The notes under the pieces: generated by a model
What the model saw: the letters and a program-made list of their open reading frames with translations, nothing else
Databases searched by the model: none
Told to the model about the DNA's origin: nothing
Made by a program: the position numbers and the translations under genes
Source of the DNA: Streptomyces griseus
GTDB taxonomy: Bacteria; Actinomycetota; Actinomycetes; Nanopelagicales; Nanopelagicaceae
DNA length: 45,222 nucleotides
Reading direction: 5' to 3'
Assembly (NCBI GenBank): GCA_945865365.1
Contig: CAMBDL010000013.1
Location: 1 to 45,222 of the forward strand
Part shown: piece after piece, positions 1 through 8,380 of the stretch
How positions within the stretch are numbered: position 1 is the first letter of the stretch
How the letters are laid out: the number at the start of each line of letters is the position of its first letter

Positions 1-2
1 AA

Positions 3-863
3 TACGCACCGGGTGAGCCAAAGGGAACGCCTTGGCATCCACATCGCGGATTTGAGACGGTTACTTACATTATTGATGGAATTTTTGATCATAAAGATAA
101 CAACGGTGGCGGTGGCACGATTTCAAATGGCGATACTCAATGGATGACCGCCGGTGCTGGAATTTTGCACATTGAAACTCCCCCAGAGCATTTAGTGATG
201 TCGGGTGGTTTATTCCACGGATTTCAACTGTGGGTAAATTTACCGGCGGCAAAAAAGTGGTCGGCACCTGCTTATCAAGATGTGCGCGCCAAAGATGTTG
301 CGCTGTTGACATCGGCCGATGGCGGTGCACTCATTCGCGTAATTGCCGGTGAAGTAGATGGTCATGAAGGTCCAGGTACAACTCAGACTCCGATTACTTT
401 AATTCACGCAACGATTGCAGCTGGCGCAGAGCTTCGACTTCCATGGCGCAAGGATTACAACGCACTTGTTTACGTCGCTGCCGGTTTTGGTTATGTAGGC
501 GATGAGAATCGTCCCGTGCACACTGGACAGTCAACGGTATTTGGCGATGGCGACAGCATTGTTGTGCGCGCCGCTGATAAACAAGAGAGTCGTTCACCTG
601 AAATGGAGCTATTTATTTTAGGTGGCGCACCAATTAATGAGCCTGTTGCTTGGATGGGCCCATTTGTTATGAATACAAAGCGTGAAGTTCTACAGGCCTT
701 TGAAGATTTCCAAAAGGGCTTATTGGGTTCGATTCCAGCTACTTATAAGGATGATGCTAAGAAGCCTTTGAATCGCAGTGGCGAGGGCTCAAAGTTAGGC
801 TCTGCGACACATACAGAAGTGCTCAACGTTCATGGGGCACCACCTCAGATACACGAGGGCTAG
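3..863 (+). CDS. Pirin family protein, 5' end cut by window edge
   Basis: This is the C-terminal and central part of a pirin-like bicupin; the reading frame is open through the left edge of the window. The N-terminal cupin shows the family's metal-binding signature: the HPHRGFET stretch (about positions 47-71), then GDTQWMTAGAGILHIE (about 132-179), giving the two His of HPH plus the His and Glu of HIE as likely iron ligands. The C-terminal cupin follows, with the family's LFILGGAPINEPVAWMGPFV-type segment. Bacterial pirins are described as quercetinases or redox-sensing regulators, and the substrate cannot be told from sequence. The stop lies about 95 bases before the next gene on the same strand; I see no clear terminator in between. 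An internal ATG at 144 is not the start, because the conserved HPH motif is upstream of it. Confidence 0.9.
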   Translation, partial: YAPGEPKGTPWHPHRGFETVTYIIDGIFDHKDNNGGGGTISNGDTQWMTAGAGILHIETPPEHLVMSGGLFHGFQLWVNLPAAKKWSAPAYQDVRAKDVALLTSADGGALIRVIAGEVDGHEGPGTTQTPITLIHATIAAGAELRLPWRKDYNALVYVAAGFGYVGDENRPVHTGQSTVFGDGDSIVVRAADKQESRSPEMELFILGGAPINEPVAWMGPFVMNTKREVLQAFEDFQKGLLGSIPATYKDDAKKPLNRSGEGSKLGSATHTEVLNVHGAPPQIHEG

Positions 864-958
864 TTAGAGGTTTCAAAGGGCCATCACCAAGGGCGAGAGT
901 TTTCGTACATGTTAATAAGTTTTTCGGAATGTCAGCGCCCACATAAATAGTTGCACCT

Positions 959-2371
959 ATGACCACGGCAGCCCTTCATGCAAAGAGCGTCAAAGTTGTC
1001 GCCATCGATCTAAATCAGGAAGTTGTAGAACTCCTTGCCGCTTATCCCGGGATACACACTCTCTCTTCATTAGTGGCAATCGATCCCGCCAATCTCAATC
1101 ACAGTGGCCGTATCGATTACTTATCAGCGTTAGAGCGTCAAAGTGCATGGCTTCAGGCGGTTTTGCAACGGGCCATCGTTGCAGTTGCGGGTGAGATGCC
1201 TTCGATAGCTGAAAATATGTGGGATGGAATCGATGGAGCCGAACGCGAGGATGTAGCAGCCGCTCTGCGACTCTCAGGTAACACTGCACAGATGCGAATC
1301 GATGTAGCGCGCACGTTAGTAAATCACTTACCCAATACTTGTTCGGCGCTTGCAATGGGAGAAATCTCATCTGCCCATGCAACGGTGATAGCCAAGGAGA
1401 CTGCCGCTGCTATTCGTGATGGAATAAGTGAGTTTGCAATTTATCAGATTGAAGAAAAAGCCTTAGCGCATGCCGAGTTTCATACACCTGGTCAAGTCGC
1501 CAACAAAGTGCGGACAACAATTGCACAGTTAGCTCCAGCAGAGTTTGAAGAAGTGGTTGATCGAGCACGTGAAACTCGTCGGGTAAGTTGCTATAACGAG
1601 GCCGATGGAATGGCCACAGTCGTTGCAATACTTCCTGCACAGGATGCGCAGACAGTAATGAAATCTATTGAGGCTTACATCCTCATGATGAATTCGCGCG
1701 ATGAAGCAGATCGTGCAGACAGCAGATGCTGGACAAGCGCTACAAACGCCTCTGCTGCACACTCATCCGACACAGGCTCTGCAACCAGCACATGGTCTTT
1801 GTTAACTGCCGACAATAAACGTGCCGATGCCCTCACCGCCATTCTCTCTGGCGCTTTAGCCCAAAATGTTGATGATGTTCGCCCTCATCGCCGTCCAGTT
1901 ACGGTCAATGTGACAATCGATTTACCAACGCTTTTGGGTTTAGCTGAAAATCCAGGGCAACTATCTGGTTACGGAGCAATTCCTGCATCGGTTGCCCGCG
2001 AGTTAGCATCGGATGCAACATGGAAGAGATTTATTACCGATCCCCAAACCGGAAATCTTTTAGATTATGGTCGCGAAAAATATGAACCTCCGCAGGCTCT
2101 CGTAGATTTCCTGCTTGCTCGAGATCGCACATGTCGTTTTCCAGGTTGTCGCCAATCAGCATCTAGGGCAGATATAGATCATGCTCAGAGTTGGGAGATC
2201 GGGGGTGAGACTACGCTAGAAAATCTTGGTTTACTGTGCCGAAGACATCATCGATTAAAGACACATGGAAAGTGGAGTTTAGTGAGCAACGCCGATGGCT
2301 CATGTAATTGGACATCCCCTGTTGGAAAGAACTACTTCGTGCCCGCTCGCCCAATTAATGAAAGCGTTTAA
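959..2371 (+). CDS. DUF222 / HNH endonuclease domain protein (13E12 repeat family)
   Basis: A 470-residue protein of the actinobacterial DUF222-HNH type. The first ~300 residues are the helical DUF222 region, including the typical segment about cell-wide repeats (AEREDVAAALRLS at about residues 92-104, then 'RIDVARTL'). The C-terminus holds a zinc-dependent HNH nuclease: RDRTCRFPGC, then ADIDHAQSWEIGGETTLENL, then LCRRHHRLKTHGKW at about residues 390-445. The pairs of Cys and the DH and HH residues of the HNH fold are all present, so it looks catalytically intact. Family members occur in many copies in actinobacteria, and their physiological role is unsettled. There is no obvious Shine-Dalgarno before the ATG. 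The gene's 3' end is not overlapped if the next gene starts at 2442. Confidence 0.9.
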   Translation: MTTAALHAKSVKVVAIDLNQEVVELLAAYPGIHTLSSLVAIDPANLNHSGRIDYLSALERQSAWLQAVLQRAIVAVAGEMPSIAENMWDGIDGAEREDVAAALRLSGNTAQMRIDVARTLVNHLPNTCSALAMGEISSAHATVIAKETAAAIRDGISEFAIYQIEEKALAHAEFHTPGQVANKVRTTIAQLAPAEFEEVVDRARETRRVSCYNEADGMATVVAILPAQDAQTVMKSIEAYILMMNSRDEADRADSRCWTSATNASAAHSSDTGSATSTWSLLTADNKRADALTAILSGALAQNVDDVRPHRRPVTVNVTIDLPTLLGLAENPGQLSGYGAIPASVARELASDATWKRFITDPQTGNLLDYGREKYEPPQALVDFLLARDRTCRFPGCRQSASRADIDHAQSWEIGGETTLENLGLLCRRHHRLKTHGKWSLVSNADGSCNWTSPVGKNYFVPARPINESV

Positions 2372-2441
2372 CGCATCTCCATTAAATCACTCTGATGGAT
2401 TCTCCAGCTACCCATCTGGCAATACCTGTCATACTTTCTCA

Positions 2442-3014
2442 ATGATCTGGTGGCCGCAAGAGTTTCCAACGCTCACATATGGCCTCATCACGTTGCGGCC
2501 TATAGTAGATAGCGATATTCCAGCGATATATGAAGGCTGCCAAGATCCAATAATTCCCACGTTTACGCGTGTTCCACATGAATACACCATGGCGCATGCC
2601 GAGTTCTTCGTTCGCGAAAAAACACCACAATCCTTTATCGAAAAAACGGAGTTAGCTTTTGCAATTGACTATGGAAATGGCGTTGACAAAGTATTCGCCG
2701 GGGTAATTTCATTTCATAGTATGGATCTTCCCGACCTGGCTGCTGAGATTGGATACTGGATTACTGCCAAAGTACGAGGCAAAGGAGTGGGTAGAACTGC
2801 AGTTCAGGTTTTGACTAATTTTGGCTTTGAGACCATGGGCTTTGAGCGTATAGAGGCCTTGGTCAATACAGAAAATATCGCGTCGCAGAAACTATTGAAG
2901 AGCGCTGGGTATACCCTTGAAGGAATCCTGCGCAAGAAATCGCGCAGATACGATGGTTCACAGATTGATATGGCTATGTATTCAGTGTTACGAGATGAGT
3001 GGAAGGAGTTGTAA
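2442..3014 (+). CDS. GNAT family N-acetyltransferase (RimJ/RimL-like)
   Basis: About 190 residues from the chosen ATG. It reads as a RimJ/RimL-type GNAT fold: LRPIVDSDIPAIYEGCQDP at the N-terminus, then an acetyl-CoA-binding loop region AEIGYWITAKVRGKGVG (the R/Q-x-x-G-x-G/A type pyrophosphate loop appears as RGKGVG), then FERIEALVNTENIASQKLLKSAGYTLEGILRK, typical of the C-terminal half. The likely substrate is a protein N-terminus or a small amine and cannot be specified. An in-frame ATG exists at 2295, inside the preceding HNH gene, but homology begins only after 2442. A TACTTT hexamer at 2432-2437, just ahead of the ATG, would fit a leaderless or near-leaderless start. Its stop overlaps the start of the next gene (TAATG). 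Confidence 0.85.
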   Translation: MIWWPQEFPTLTYGLITLRPIVDSDIPAIYEGCQDPIIPTFTRVPHEYTMAHAEFFVREKTPQSFIEKTELAFAIDYGNGVDKVFAGVISFHSMDLPDLAAEIGYWITAKVRGKGVGRTAVQVLTNFGFETMGFERIEALVNTENIASQKLLKSAGYTLEGILRKKSRRYDGSQIDMAMYSVLRDEWKEL

Positions 3015-3484
3015 TGGAGAGTTTGGCACGACTCGTTGCAATCTTGATGTTTATGGCGCTATTTGGCGGGCCAATTGCAATCGGACTTTCAGCGATTAAA
3101 TCCGACTTTGCTCTTACGAATATTATTCGGCGAATTTTTCATGCCTTCTTTGTATCAATCTCATTATGGTTTGGAGTGATTTTTTTCTTCAACCCCGAAA
3201 TGCCACGTATCGCCAATCTCATTGGTCTGTATGCCTTAGTCATGGGCTACATCGCATCACGGCGTGAGTATTTTCCTAATGTGAGAGTTATTTCTCCACT
3301 TCTCGTGCGGCTTGGAATTAAAAGTAGGGCGATAAATACAATAGACGATGAATTAAATTCTGACTCTATTCAAATCCAGCCCCTCAAGAGATCGACTTCT
3401 TCACTCTTTGGTCCAATCATGAAATGGCATCGAAACGGCCGCTCTGGTGGAAATGATGGACATGGTCCCGAAGGCCAGCACTAA
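3014..3484 (+). CDS. Small integral membrane protein, unknown function
   Basis: A 156-residue protein that I do not recognise. It has three hydrophobic segments in the first ~85 residues (LVAILMFMALFGGPIAIGL; a second around AFFVSISLWFGVIFFF; a third around LIGLYALVMGYIAS), followed by a polar, basic cytoplasmic-looking tail with 'KWHRNGRSGGNDGHGPEGQH' at the end. The ATG at 3014 is chosen because it overlaps the GNAT stop as TAATG and is preceded by a strong Shine-Dalgarno (GGAAGGAG at 3001-3008). This gives translational coupling with the acetyltransferase. It is convergent with the tmRNA gene. Confidence 0.75.
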   Translation: MESLARLVAILMFMALFGGPIAIGLSAIKSDFALTNIIRRIFHAFFVSISLWFGVIFFFNPEMPRIANLIGLYALVMGYIASRREYFPNVRVISPLLVRLGIKSRAINTIDDELNSDSIQIQPLKRSTSSLFGPIMKWHRNGRSGGNDGHGPEGQH

Positions 3485-3531
3485 TTACTGTCGATAAGAA
3501 CTAGTGTGGTTGTGATACAACAAATAAAACA

Positions 3532-3902
3532 TGGTGGAGGTGCCGGGAATCGAACCCGGGTCCTTCGGTGCAAAAACAGGGCTTCTACGGGCGTAGTGTG
3601 ATTAACGCTTTCTCAGTCCCGAAGTTTTTACACACAACTCTTCGACGAACTCAGTTACGAAACTGTTCTCTCGCATAGTCCGTAACGCCTATGCGATGAA
3701 GAGCCCTCTATCGACGCTAGATTCCAGACCGAGAGCGGCATCTGGGCTAACGGCTTCAAACTAGCTTATGCAGCGAGTGTGAAAGCTTGCTGATTAGTGT
3801 CAGCAGTTATTTTTTGCACGGATTATTGGTTTACGAGATCATTCCGGCTTCCTCGGCCCGCTTCCCCTGCCTCAACATCCAAAGTCGAGACCGTTCACCC
3901 CC
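3532..3902 (-). ncRNA. ssrA: tmRNA (transfer-messenger RNA)
   Basis: On the minus strand the 5' end reads GGGGGTGAACGGTCTCGAC, the usual tmRNA opening. The 3' end reads TTCGATTCCCGGCACCTCC followed by an encoded ACCA. The 5' GGGGGUG and 3' CACCUCC pair as a seven-base acceptor stem (one G-U). The T-arm GGGTTCGATTCCC is intact. The internal mRNA-like part encodes the proteolysis tag ADTNQQAFTLAA with stop UAA. The length of 371 nt is normal for a one-piece tmRNA. It lies downstream of smpB on the same strand, so the two partners of trans-translation are linked. There is a U-rich stretch just past the 3' end (toward 3520) but no strong terminator hairpin. Confidence 0.97.
3766..3804 (-). other. 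tmRNA tag reading frame (ADTNQQAFTLAA)
   Basis: Inside the tmRNA, the minus strand reads GCT-GAC-ACT-AAT-CAG-CAA-GCT and continues to ACA-CTC-GCT-GCA-TAA. The resume codon is the Ala codon GCT (3804-3802), and the frame encodes a 12-residue tag ending in LAA, the ClpXP-type degron. The length and the A-D start match my recollection of actinobacterial tags such as ADSHQRDYALAA. The exact resume codon is inferred from the frame of the LAA-stop. Confidence 0.85.
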
Positions 3903-3928
3903 AAGTTGTTTACTCACTGTCTATTGCG

Positions 3929-3957
3929 ATTAATTACGCTCAATTGAGCACGGTCAA
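3929..3957 (-). promoter_or_regulatory. Probable ssrA promoter
   Basis: On the minus strand TTGACC (3957-3952) and ATTAAT (3934-3929) are separated by 17 nt. Transcription would start near 3922, about 20 nt before the mature tmRNA 5' end, which fits RNase P trimming of a short leader. A further TTGACA lies at 4028-4023 with a poorer -10, so a second start is possible. Confidence 0.5.
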
Positions 3958-3986
3958 CCGCTGAAGACGAGTCGAGAAACTCTTTG

Positions 3987-4014
3987 GAGAAAAAGAAACG
4001 TATTTCTCTTTCTC
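3987..4014. repeat. 12-bp inverted repeat with 4-nt loop
   Basis: GAGAAAAAGAAA at 3987-3998 faces TTTCTCTTTCTC at 4003-4014 with loop CGTA. The arms pair at 11 of 12 positions. It lies upstream of the ssrA promoter in the tmRNA direction. It has no following U-tract, so a terminator role is doubtful; an operator or a weak structure is possible. Confidence 0.5.
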
Positions 4015-4103
4015 TATGTAATTGTCAATTTCTACAGAACCGTTATTGGCGTCGACTAATCCTCCGTCAATTTTTTACAATTGAGCGGTCGATCGGAGCG
4101 GCG

Positions 4104-4122
4104 GTAGGTCAAGTGTAGGTCA
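4104..4122. repeat. Short direct repeat GTAGGTCA, 11-bp period
   Basis: GTAGGTCA occurs at 4104-4111 and again at 4115-4122, i.e. one helical turn apart. The spacing suits a protein bound on one DNA face, but the repeat is short enough to be chance. Confidence 0.35.
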
Positions 4123-4222
4123 TCAATTCGGGGTTTCATAATCCCCAAAATCTGCTTTTACTGTGCAGCAGCTCAGCAGAAATCAAGAGATTTATACAGG
4201 AAATATTCTCTGAGGCAACGAA

Positions 4223-4726
4223 TTAATCCTCGTAACGCTTGGAGGCCTTTCCACTCTTACCCGATGAGCCACGCGAAACAACCCGAGCAACTTCTCGGTC
4301 GGCTTCACGGGCTTTAATGGCTTCACGCTTATCGTGAGCTTTCTTTCCCCTGGCAACTGCAATCTCAACTTTTGCTTTGCCATCTTTAAAGTACAGAGAA
4401 AGTGGAATAAGTGTGGTGCCTGAATCCTTCAGCTTTGCTATCAACTTATTTAATTCCGCCTTATGAACAAGAAGTTTTCGCTCGCGTCGTGGCGTGTGAT
4501 TGGTCCATGTGCCCTCGGTGTATTCAGGAATATGTACACCACTAAGCCATAACTCACCATCATTAACCACCGCGAAGCCATCAATAAGTGATGCGCGACC
4601 AAGCCGTAGTGATTTAACTTCAGTACCCATGAGCACTAATCCACACTCATACACGTCTTCGATTGAGTAATCATGACGCGCCTTTTTGTTTTGGGCGATG
4701 ACCTTGCGGCCGATCTCTTTAACCAT
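4223..4726 (-). CDS. smpB: SsrA-binding protein SmpB
   Basis: A 167-residue SmpB, the tRNA-mimic protein that carries tmRNA into stalled ribosomes. The OB-fold core is clear: [20 protein letters not shown], then [19 protein letters not shown], then the central [23 protein letters not shown], then [30 protein letters not shown], followed by the basic C-terminal tail that inserts into the mRNA path. The tail (to KRYED) is Gly/Ser/Lys-rich and a few residues longer than in E. coli. The ATG is preceded by a GGGGGTGAT Shine-Dalgarno-like run. It lies 40 bp after ftsX on the same strand, and tmRNA follows downstream, so ftsE-ftsX-smpB-ssrA read in one direction. Confidence 0.97.
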   Translation of the reverse strand: MVKEIGRKVIAQNKKARHDYSIEDVYECGLVLMGTEVKSLRLGRASLIDGFAVVNDGELWLSGVHIPEYTEGTWTNHTPRRERKLLVHKAELNKLIAKLKDSGTTLIPLSLYFKDGKAKVEIAVARGKKAHDKREAIKAREADREVARVVSRGSSGKSGKASKRYED

Positions 4727-4766
4727 AACCGCATCACCCCCTAGTAAAAACTCTTTCGTTAGAGTA

Positions 4767-5669
4767 CTAGACCTTCAGGTAGCGACGAAGCGTAATGACT
4801 GATGCAACCGTTGAAACCACTAAGCCTGTCGCCAACAAATACCCTGATGCAACCCACACCTCGCCCCATCCAAAGAACTTTGTAAAGGTCAACAGCGGCG
4901 CGACATTGGAGTCGATAACACTCTTAAGCGCTGCCAATAATCCAGTTGATAGCGCCCATCCAACGATGGCCGAGATGACTCCCTCAAGAAGAAATGGGAG
5001 TTGAATCGACCATGATGATGCACCGACAAGTTTCATCACTCCAGTTTCACGACGACGATTAAAGGCAGCGATGCGCAGAGTATTGCTAATCAATAAGGCT
5101 GCGGTAAGGACGGATGCCAGACCAACTAGCAGCGCACCGTTACGCAAAACCTCTAAGAGCTTAAAGAACTTATCCAAAATTGTTCGCTGGTCCTGAACAA
5201 CATCCACACCTGGGCGGCCACTGAAAGCGCTGACAATTACTGCAAACTGTGTTGGATCCTTTAACTTAACGCGAAATGATTCGGGTAATTGATCGGCGGT
5301 CACATTTTGAGCAATCGCCGAATCCTTAAAGCGCTCTTGAAAACGCGTAAATGCCTGCGATTGTGACTCATAAAAAACACTCTCTACTGCCGGCATATTT
5401 TGAATATCTTGTTGAATCTGCAGACGTTGAGCCGATGTGATTATGCCGCCGGAACACGATGGTGATTCAGAGAGTGTGCCGCACAGAAAAACCGAAACTT
5501 CGATCTTGTCATACCAATAGTCCTTCATTGCACCGACTTGAGCGTTAGCAAGCAAACCAATTCCAAGTAGTGAGAGTGAGATAGCGGTCGTGACGATTAC
5601 GGCAAATGTCATCGTCATGTTTCGACGAAGACCAATACCTACTTCACTGAGCAGAAACCGTGCGCGCAT
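4767..5669 (-). CDS. ftsX: Cell division ABC transporter permease FtsX
   Basis: A 300-residue FtsX of the usual length and topology. A short cytoplasmic N-terminus ([17 protein letters not shown]) precedes TM1 (about 20-42). An extracellular domain of ~130 residues follows, containing the conserved-type segments [16 protein letters not shown] and [12 protein letters not shown]. Then come three TM helices (about 172-195, 225-250, 275-295) with the [16 protein letters not shown] coupling segment facing FtsE. FtsEX transmits ATP-driven signals through the membrane to peptidoglycan hydrolases (RipC-type in actinobacteria) at the divisome. Cys pairs in the extracellular loop (LCG...PSCSG) could form a disulfide. 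The gene lies 71 bp after ftsE. Confidence 0.96.
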   Translation of the reverse strand: MRARFLLSEVGIGLRRNMTMTFAVIVTTAISLSLLGIGLLANAQVGAMKDYWYDKIEVSVFLCGTLSESPSCSGGIITSAQRLQIQQDIQNMPAVESVFYESQSQAFTRFQERFKDSAIAQNVTADQLPESFRVKLKDPTQFAVIVSAFSGRPGVDVVQDQRTILDKFFKLLEVLRNGALLVGLASVLTAALLISNTLRIAAFNRRRETGVMKLVGASSWSIQLPFLLEGVISAIVGWALSTGLLAALKSVIDSNVAPLLTFTKFFGWGEVWVASGYLLATGLVVSTVASVITLRRYLKV

Positions 5670-5740
5670 GTGTGATCCTCTATCTCTGTAGCTTCTTGAA
5701 GGAAAATTTCGAATAACTATTCATGCTCTGCACGTAACCC

Positions 5741-6430
5741 TTAGCCCGAGTATCCATAGACGCCGCGCTCTTGATCACGGATTACATGGCCCAGATCTAG
5801 TTCAATAACACGCTTGCGCATCTGATCCACAATTCCGGAATCATGCGTTGCCATTAGCACTGTTGTACCATCCCGGTTAATGCGATCGAGTAACTTCATA
5901 ATTCCCACACTCGTTGCTGGATCAAGATTTCCCGTTGGCTCATCGGCAATTAAAATCGGCGGACGACTGACATACGCGCGGGCAATAGCAACGCGCTGTT
6001 GTTCGCCACCTGAAATCTCTGACGGTAGGCGATCGCCTTTATCTTCAAGACCAACTAACTCTAAAACTTCAGGTACTTCGCGATTAATCTCTTTCTGCGA
6101 ATATCCCAACACATGCAGGGCGAAAGCCACATTTTCAGTAATCGTTTTATTTGGTAGAAGTCGGAAGTCTTGAAATACGGTTCCAACTTGGCGACGCAGC
6201 TCTGGAACTTTGTGATTTGAAAGAGTTCCAAGATCTTTGCCCGCAACGTGAATAACTCCTGATGTGGGACGTTCTTCCCGGAGCACTAATCGTAGGAACG
6301 TTGATTTACCGGAGCCAGAAAGGCCAACAAGAAAAACAAACTCACCCTTAACAATTTCAAGATTTACTGAATCCAATGCAGGGCGATCTTGACCCGAGTA
6401 GGTCTTGGTGACGTTCTCAAAGCGAATCAT
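5741..6430 (-). CDS. ftsE: Cell division ATP-binding protein FtsE
   Basis: A 229-residue ABC ATPase with Walker [11 protein letters not shown]-loop, signature [13 protein letters not shown], Walker [14 protein letters not shown] and switch His in MATHD. The '[11 protein letters not shown]' start at 6430 is preceded by a good Shine-Dalgarno (GGGAG). An in-frame ATG at 6469 would add 13 non-conserved residues and is rejected. FtsE pairs with FtsX, the next gene, at the division site. The 3' end shows the usual short C-terminal helix region. Confidence 0.96.
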   Translation of the reverse strand: MIRFENVTKTYSGQDRPALDSVNLEIVKGEFVFLVGLSGSGKSTFLRLVLREERPTSGVIHVAGKDLGTLSNHKVPELRRQVGTVFQDFRLLPNKTITENVAFALHVLGYSQKEINREVPEVLELVGLEDKGDRLPSEISGGEQQRVAIARAYVSRPPILIADEPTGNLDPATSVGIMKLLDRINRDGTTVLMATHDSGIVDQMRKRVIELDLGHVIRDQERGVYGYSG

Positions 6431-6642
6431 TACAATCTCCCATTGCATCTGCGAGGCGGATATGTCCACCCTCGGCCTGTCCTTAGTTTATGGATTCCGG
6501 TGCACAATCCCCGCCTATAACGCGCATCTAAGCGTGAAAAAACTGTGAGATTCCCCAAAATCTAGGCATCCACTGGCAGCCTTTAATGGTCGAGAAGATT
6601 ACATCTCGGGTGAATGTGAGAGATCTCAGACTCTTGGGCGAT

Positions 6643-7743
6643 TTACGTGCTACGGCGCCAACGAATTCCAGCCTCAATAAACTCATCGATCTCCCCATTG
6701 AGTACGGCCGATGTATTTCCAGTTTCATAATCTGTGCGTAAATCTTTTACCATCTGATACGGCGCTAAAACGTAGGAGCGCATCTGATTTCCCCATGAGC
6801 CCGAGTTATCACCCTTGAGCGCATTCATCTTGGCCTGCTCTTCTTGCCGGCGACGTTCTAATAACTTTGACTGCAAAACAGCCATCGCGCTCGCCTTATT
6901 TTGAATCTGGGAACGCTCGTTCTGACATGAGACAACGATGCCTGTCGGTATATGTGTTAACCGCACAGCAGAGTCGGTTGTGTTAACGCCTTGACCACCT
7001 GGGCCAGATGAACGGTACACATCAACGCGAACTTCTTTTTCATCAATCTCAACATGATCACTCTGCTCAACAACTGGAATAACTTCAACTCCAGCAAAAG
7101 ATGTATGACGTCGGCTCTGGCTATCAAATGGTGAAATGCGCACCAATCGGTGCGTCCCCTGCTCAACCGATAAAGTTCCATATGCATATGGTGCAGTTAC
7201 TCGAAACGTTGTTGATTTAATTCCAGCTTCTTCTGCATACGAAGTTTCCAAGACATCAACTTTAAAATCATGACGTTCGCAGTAACGTAGATACATACGC
7301 ATAATCATTTCAGCCCAGTCAGCGGCCTCAACTCCACCGGCCTCTGAACGAATCGTCATCAGCGCATCTCTATCATCGTATTCACCATTGAGTAAGGTTT
7401 GAACTTCAAGTTCGCTAATTGCCTTTTTCACTGAATCGAGTTCACGTTCGGCATCGGCAGCGCCAGTGCCATTAGGTTCGCTAGCCGCAAGCTCAAAGAG
7501 AATCGATAACTCTTCAACATGTCGGCGCAGGGTAGTGAGCTTATTTATCTCAGCCTGAACGCGCGATAAACGGCTGGTAATCTTTTGGGCATTCTCTGGA
7601 TCATCCCAAAGATCAGGAACGCCAGCCTCTTCCTCTAATACCTCTGCCTGCTTGCGAAGTTTTGGAAGATCTAGAACTTTCTCAATTGAAACAAGCGTCG
7701 CATCGATCGCATCGATCTCTAATGCATACTCACGCGCGGCCAT
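6643..7743 (-). CDS. prfB: Peptide chain release factor 2
   Basis: RF2 of 366 residues. The UGA/UAA-recognising SPF tripeptide sits in [15 protein letters not shown] (about residue 206), and the peptidyl-tRNA hydrolysis motif GGQ in [10 protein letters not shown] (about residue 250). The N-terminal coiled-coil domain runs from about 5 to 110. There is no programmed +1 frameshift: the frame is continuous from the ATG, as is usual in actinobacteria. The start [11 protein letters not shown] at 7743 is chosen over an ATG at 7812, because family similarity begins here and a TATCCT hexamer stands exactly six bases before it, consistent with leaderless translation. It ends about 210 bp before ftsE. 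Confidence 0.95.
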   Translation of the reverse strand: MAAREYALEIDAIDATLVSIEKVLDLPKLRKQAEVLEEEAGVPDLWDDPENAQKITSRLSRVQAEINKLTTLRRHVEELSILFELAASEPNGTGAADAERELDSVKKAISELEVQTLLNGEYDDRDALMTIRSEAGGVEAADWAEMIMRMYLRYCERHDFKVDVLETSYAEEAGIKSTTFRVTAPYAYGTLSVEQGTHRLVRISPFDSQSRRHTSFAGVEVIPVVEQSDHVEIDEKEVRVDVYRSSGPGGQGVNTTDSAVRLTHIPTGIVVSCQNERSQIQNKASAMAVLQSKLLERRRQEEQAKMNALKGDNSGSWGNQMRSYVLAPYQMVKDLRTDYETGNTSAVLNGEIDEFIEAGIRWRRST

Positions 7744-7749
7744 GTCTGA

Positions 7750-7755
7750 AGGATA
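7750..7755 (-). promoter_or_regulatory. -10 box for leaderless prfB
   Basis: Minus-strand TATCCT, then six bases, then the prfB ATG at 7743. No Shine-Dalgarno is present. The same TANNNT-N6-ATG arrangement recurs at several other starts in this window. Confidence 0.55.
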
Positions 7756-7765
7756 GCGGAGGTGG

Positions 7766-8377
7766 CTAATGAAGCCGAATTCCGAAGAGATAGAAACCTT
7801 CTTGTACTTCATTGGTCGTGCCTGCAGATGCCGTCAGAAAGGTGGAGTCCATACGTGTAAATGGAACTCTAAATGGGAATACGAGTTCTGAATATGTAGA
7901 GATTTCGATCGATGACCCATCGCACTGCATATCAGATAACACTATTGCCTGTAATTCTTTTCTTTTCATTGAGCCCTCATCATTGCTCCAATTGTGGAGT
8001 TCGAGCATTACATTGATCACCGCACGGTTGCAGTCAATAGGAACTGTGCGGTGTGGCGAATTCTTGATAGCTGCCAGTGGCACGGTGAACATATTTCCTT
8101 TACCGACGTAATATGCAGACTCATCCAGAGTATGGACTCCGCGTTGTGCCGCAGCTTCTGTTGCTTGTATTAAAGATCTCTTAGCTACAAAAACTGATGC
8201 GACATCACTCATCACCATCAGAGAGGCGACAGTGATCAGAAATAGTCCAATGATGACTATGCTTAAAGAGCCAGTATCTTCGGCTAACTTCATCTTTACA
8301 TCAACAAAGGATGTAGGTACTACATCCATGGAGCTTGTAGGTACTACATCCATGGAGCTTGTAGGTACTACATCCAT
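7766..8377 (-). CDS. TadG-like pilus assembly / helicase-secretion-neighbourhood protein
   Basis: A protein of up to 203 residues. After a repetitive N-terminus, the core begins [30 protein letters not shown], the usual TadE/TadG 'D-x-G-S' motif plus one TM helix. [19 protein letters not shown] follows, as is typical of TadG-like actinobacterial proteins that place a long extracytoplasmic domain outside. The start is uncertain. Three in-frame ATGs lie in a 24-bp tandem repeat (8377, 8353, 8329), and MKLAED starts at 8293. The 8377 ATG overlaps the stop of the upstream TadE gene, which favours coupled initiation. It is the last gene of the pilin/TadE operon, and prfB follows after 22 bp. Confidence 0.75.
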   Translation of the reverse strand: MDVVPTSSMDVVPTSSMDVVPTSFVDVKMKLAEDTGSLSIVIIGLFLITVASLMVMSDVASVFVAKRSLIQATEAAAQRGVHTLDESAYYVGKGNMFTVPLAAIKNSPHRTVPIDCNRAVINVMLELHNWSNDEGSMKRKELQAIVLSDMQCDGSSIEISTYSELVFPFRVPFTRMDSTFLTASAGTTNEVQEGFYLFGIRLH

Positions 8378-8380
8378 GGA
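8313..8380. repeat. 24-bp tandem repeat, about 2.8 copies, at the tadE/tadG junction
   Basis: The + strand unit GTAGGTACTACATCCATGGAGCTT occupies 8313-8336 and 8337-8360, with 20 nt of a third copy at 8361-8380; the copies are identical. On the minus strand each unit encodes MDVVPTSS and contains ATGGATGTAG, i.e. a start codon plus an out-of-frame TAG. The first copy in the transcription direction supplies both the stop of the upstream TadE gene (8368-8370) and the first ATG of the downstream gene (8377). The length, a multiple of three, keeps the frame whatever the copy number. Confidence 0.95.

Larger units (their letters stand above)
3903..4222. other. 320-bp gene-free region between smpB and ssrA
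   Basis: I see no credible coding sequence here. It holds the ssrA promoter, an AT-rich inverted repeat at 3987-4014, an 8-bp direct repeat with 11-bp period at 4104-4122, and a GGGG/CCCC hairpin at 4130-4146. There is also a loose TCTGCT/AGCAGA stem at about 4155-4183 that may end smpB transcription. Confidence 0.6.

Noticed and set aside
959-2371. The DUF222-HNH gene as part of an intein or mobile intron
   Set aside because: It is a complete free-standing ORF of the 13E12 family with no flanking repeats, splice motifs or interrupted gene.
2295-2441. Upstream in-frame extension of the GNAT gene into the HNH gene
   Set aside because: The extra residues have no GNAT similarity and overlap the C-terminus of the DUF222-HNH gene; the conserved part begins after 2442.
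7744-7812. Longer prfB start at 7812, or a programmed frameshift as in E. coli prfB
   Set aside because: The extra N-terminal residues are not RF2-like, the region overlaps the end of the TadG-like gene, and the frame is continuous from 7743, so no frameshift is needed.
8313-8380. CRISPR-like array
   Set aside because: The copies are directly adjacent 24-bp units with no spacers and are in frame within a coding region.
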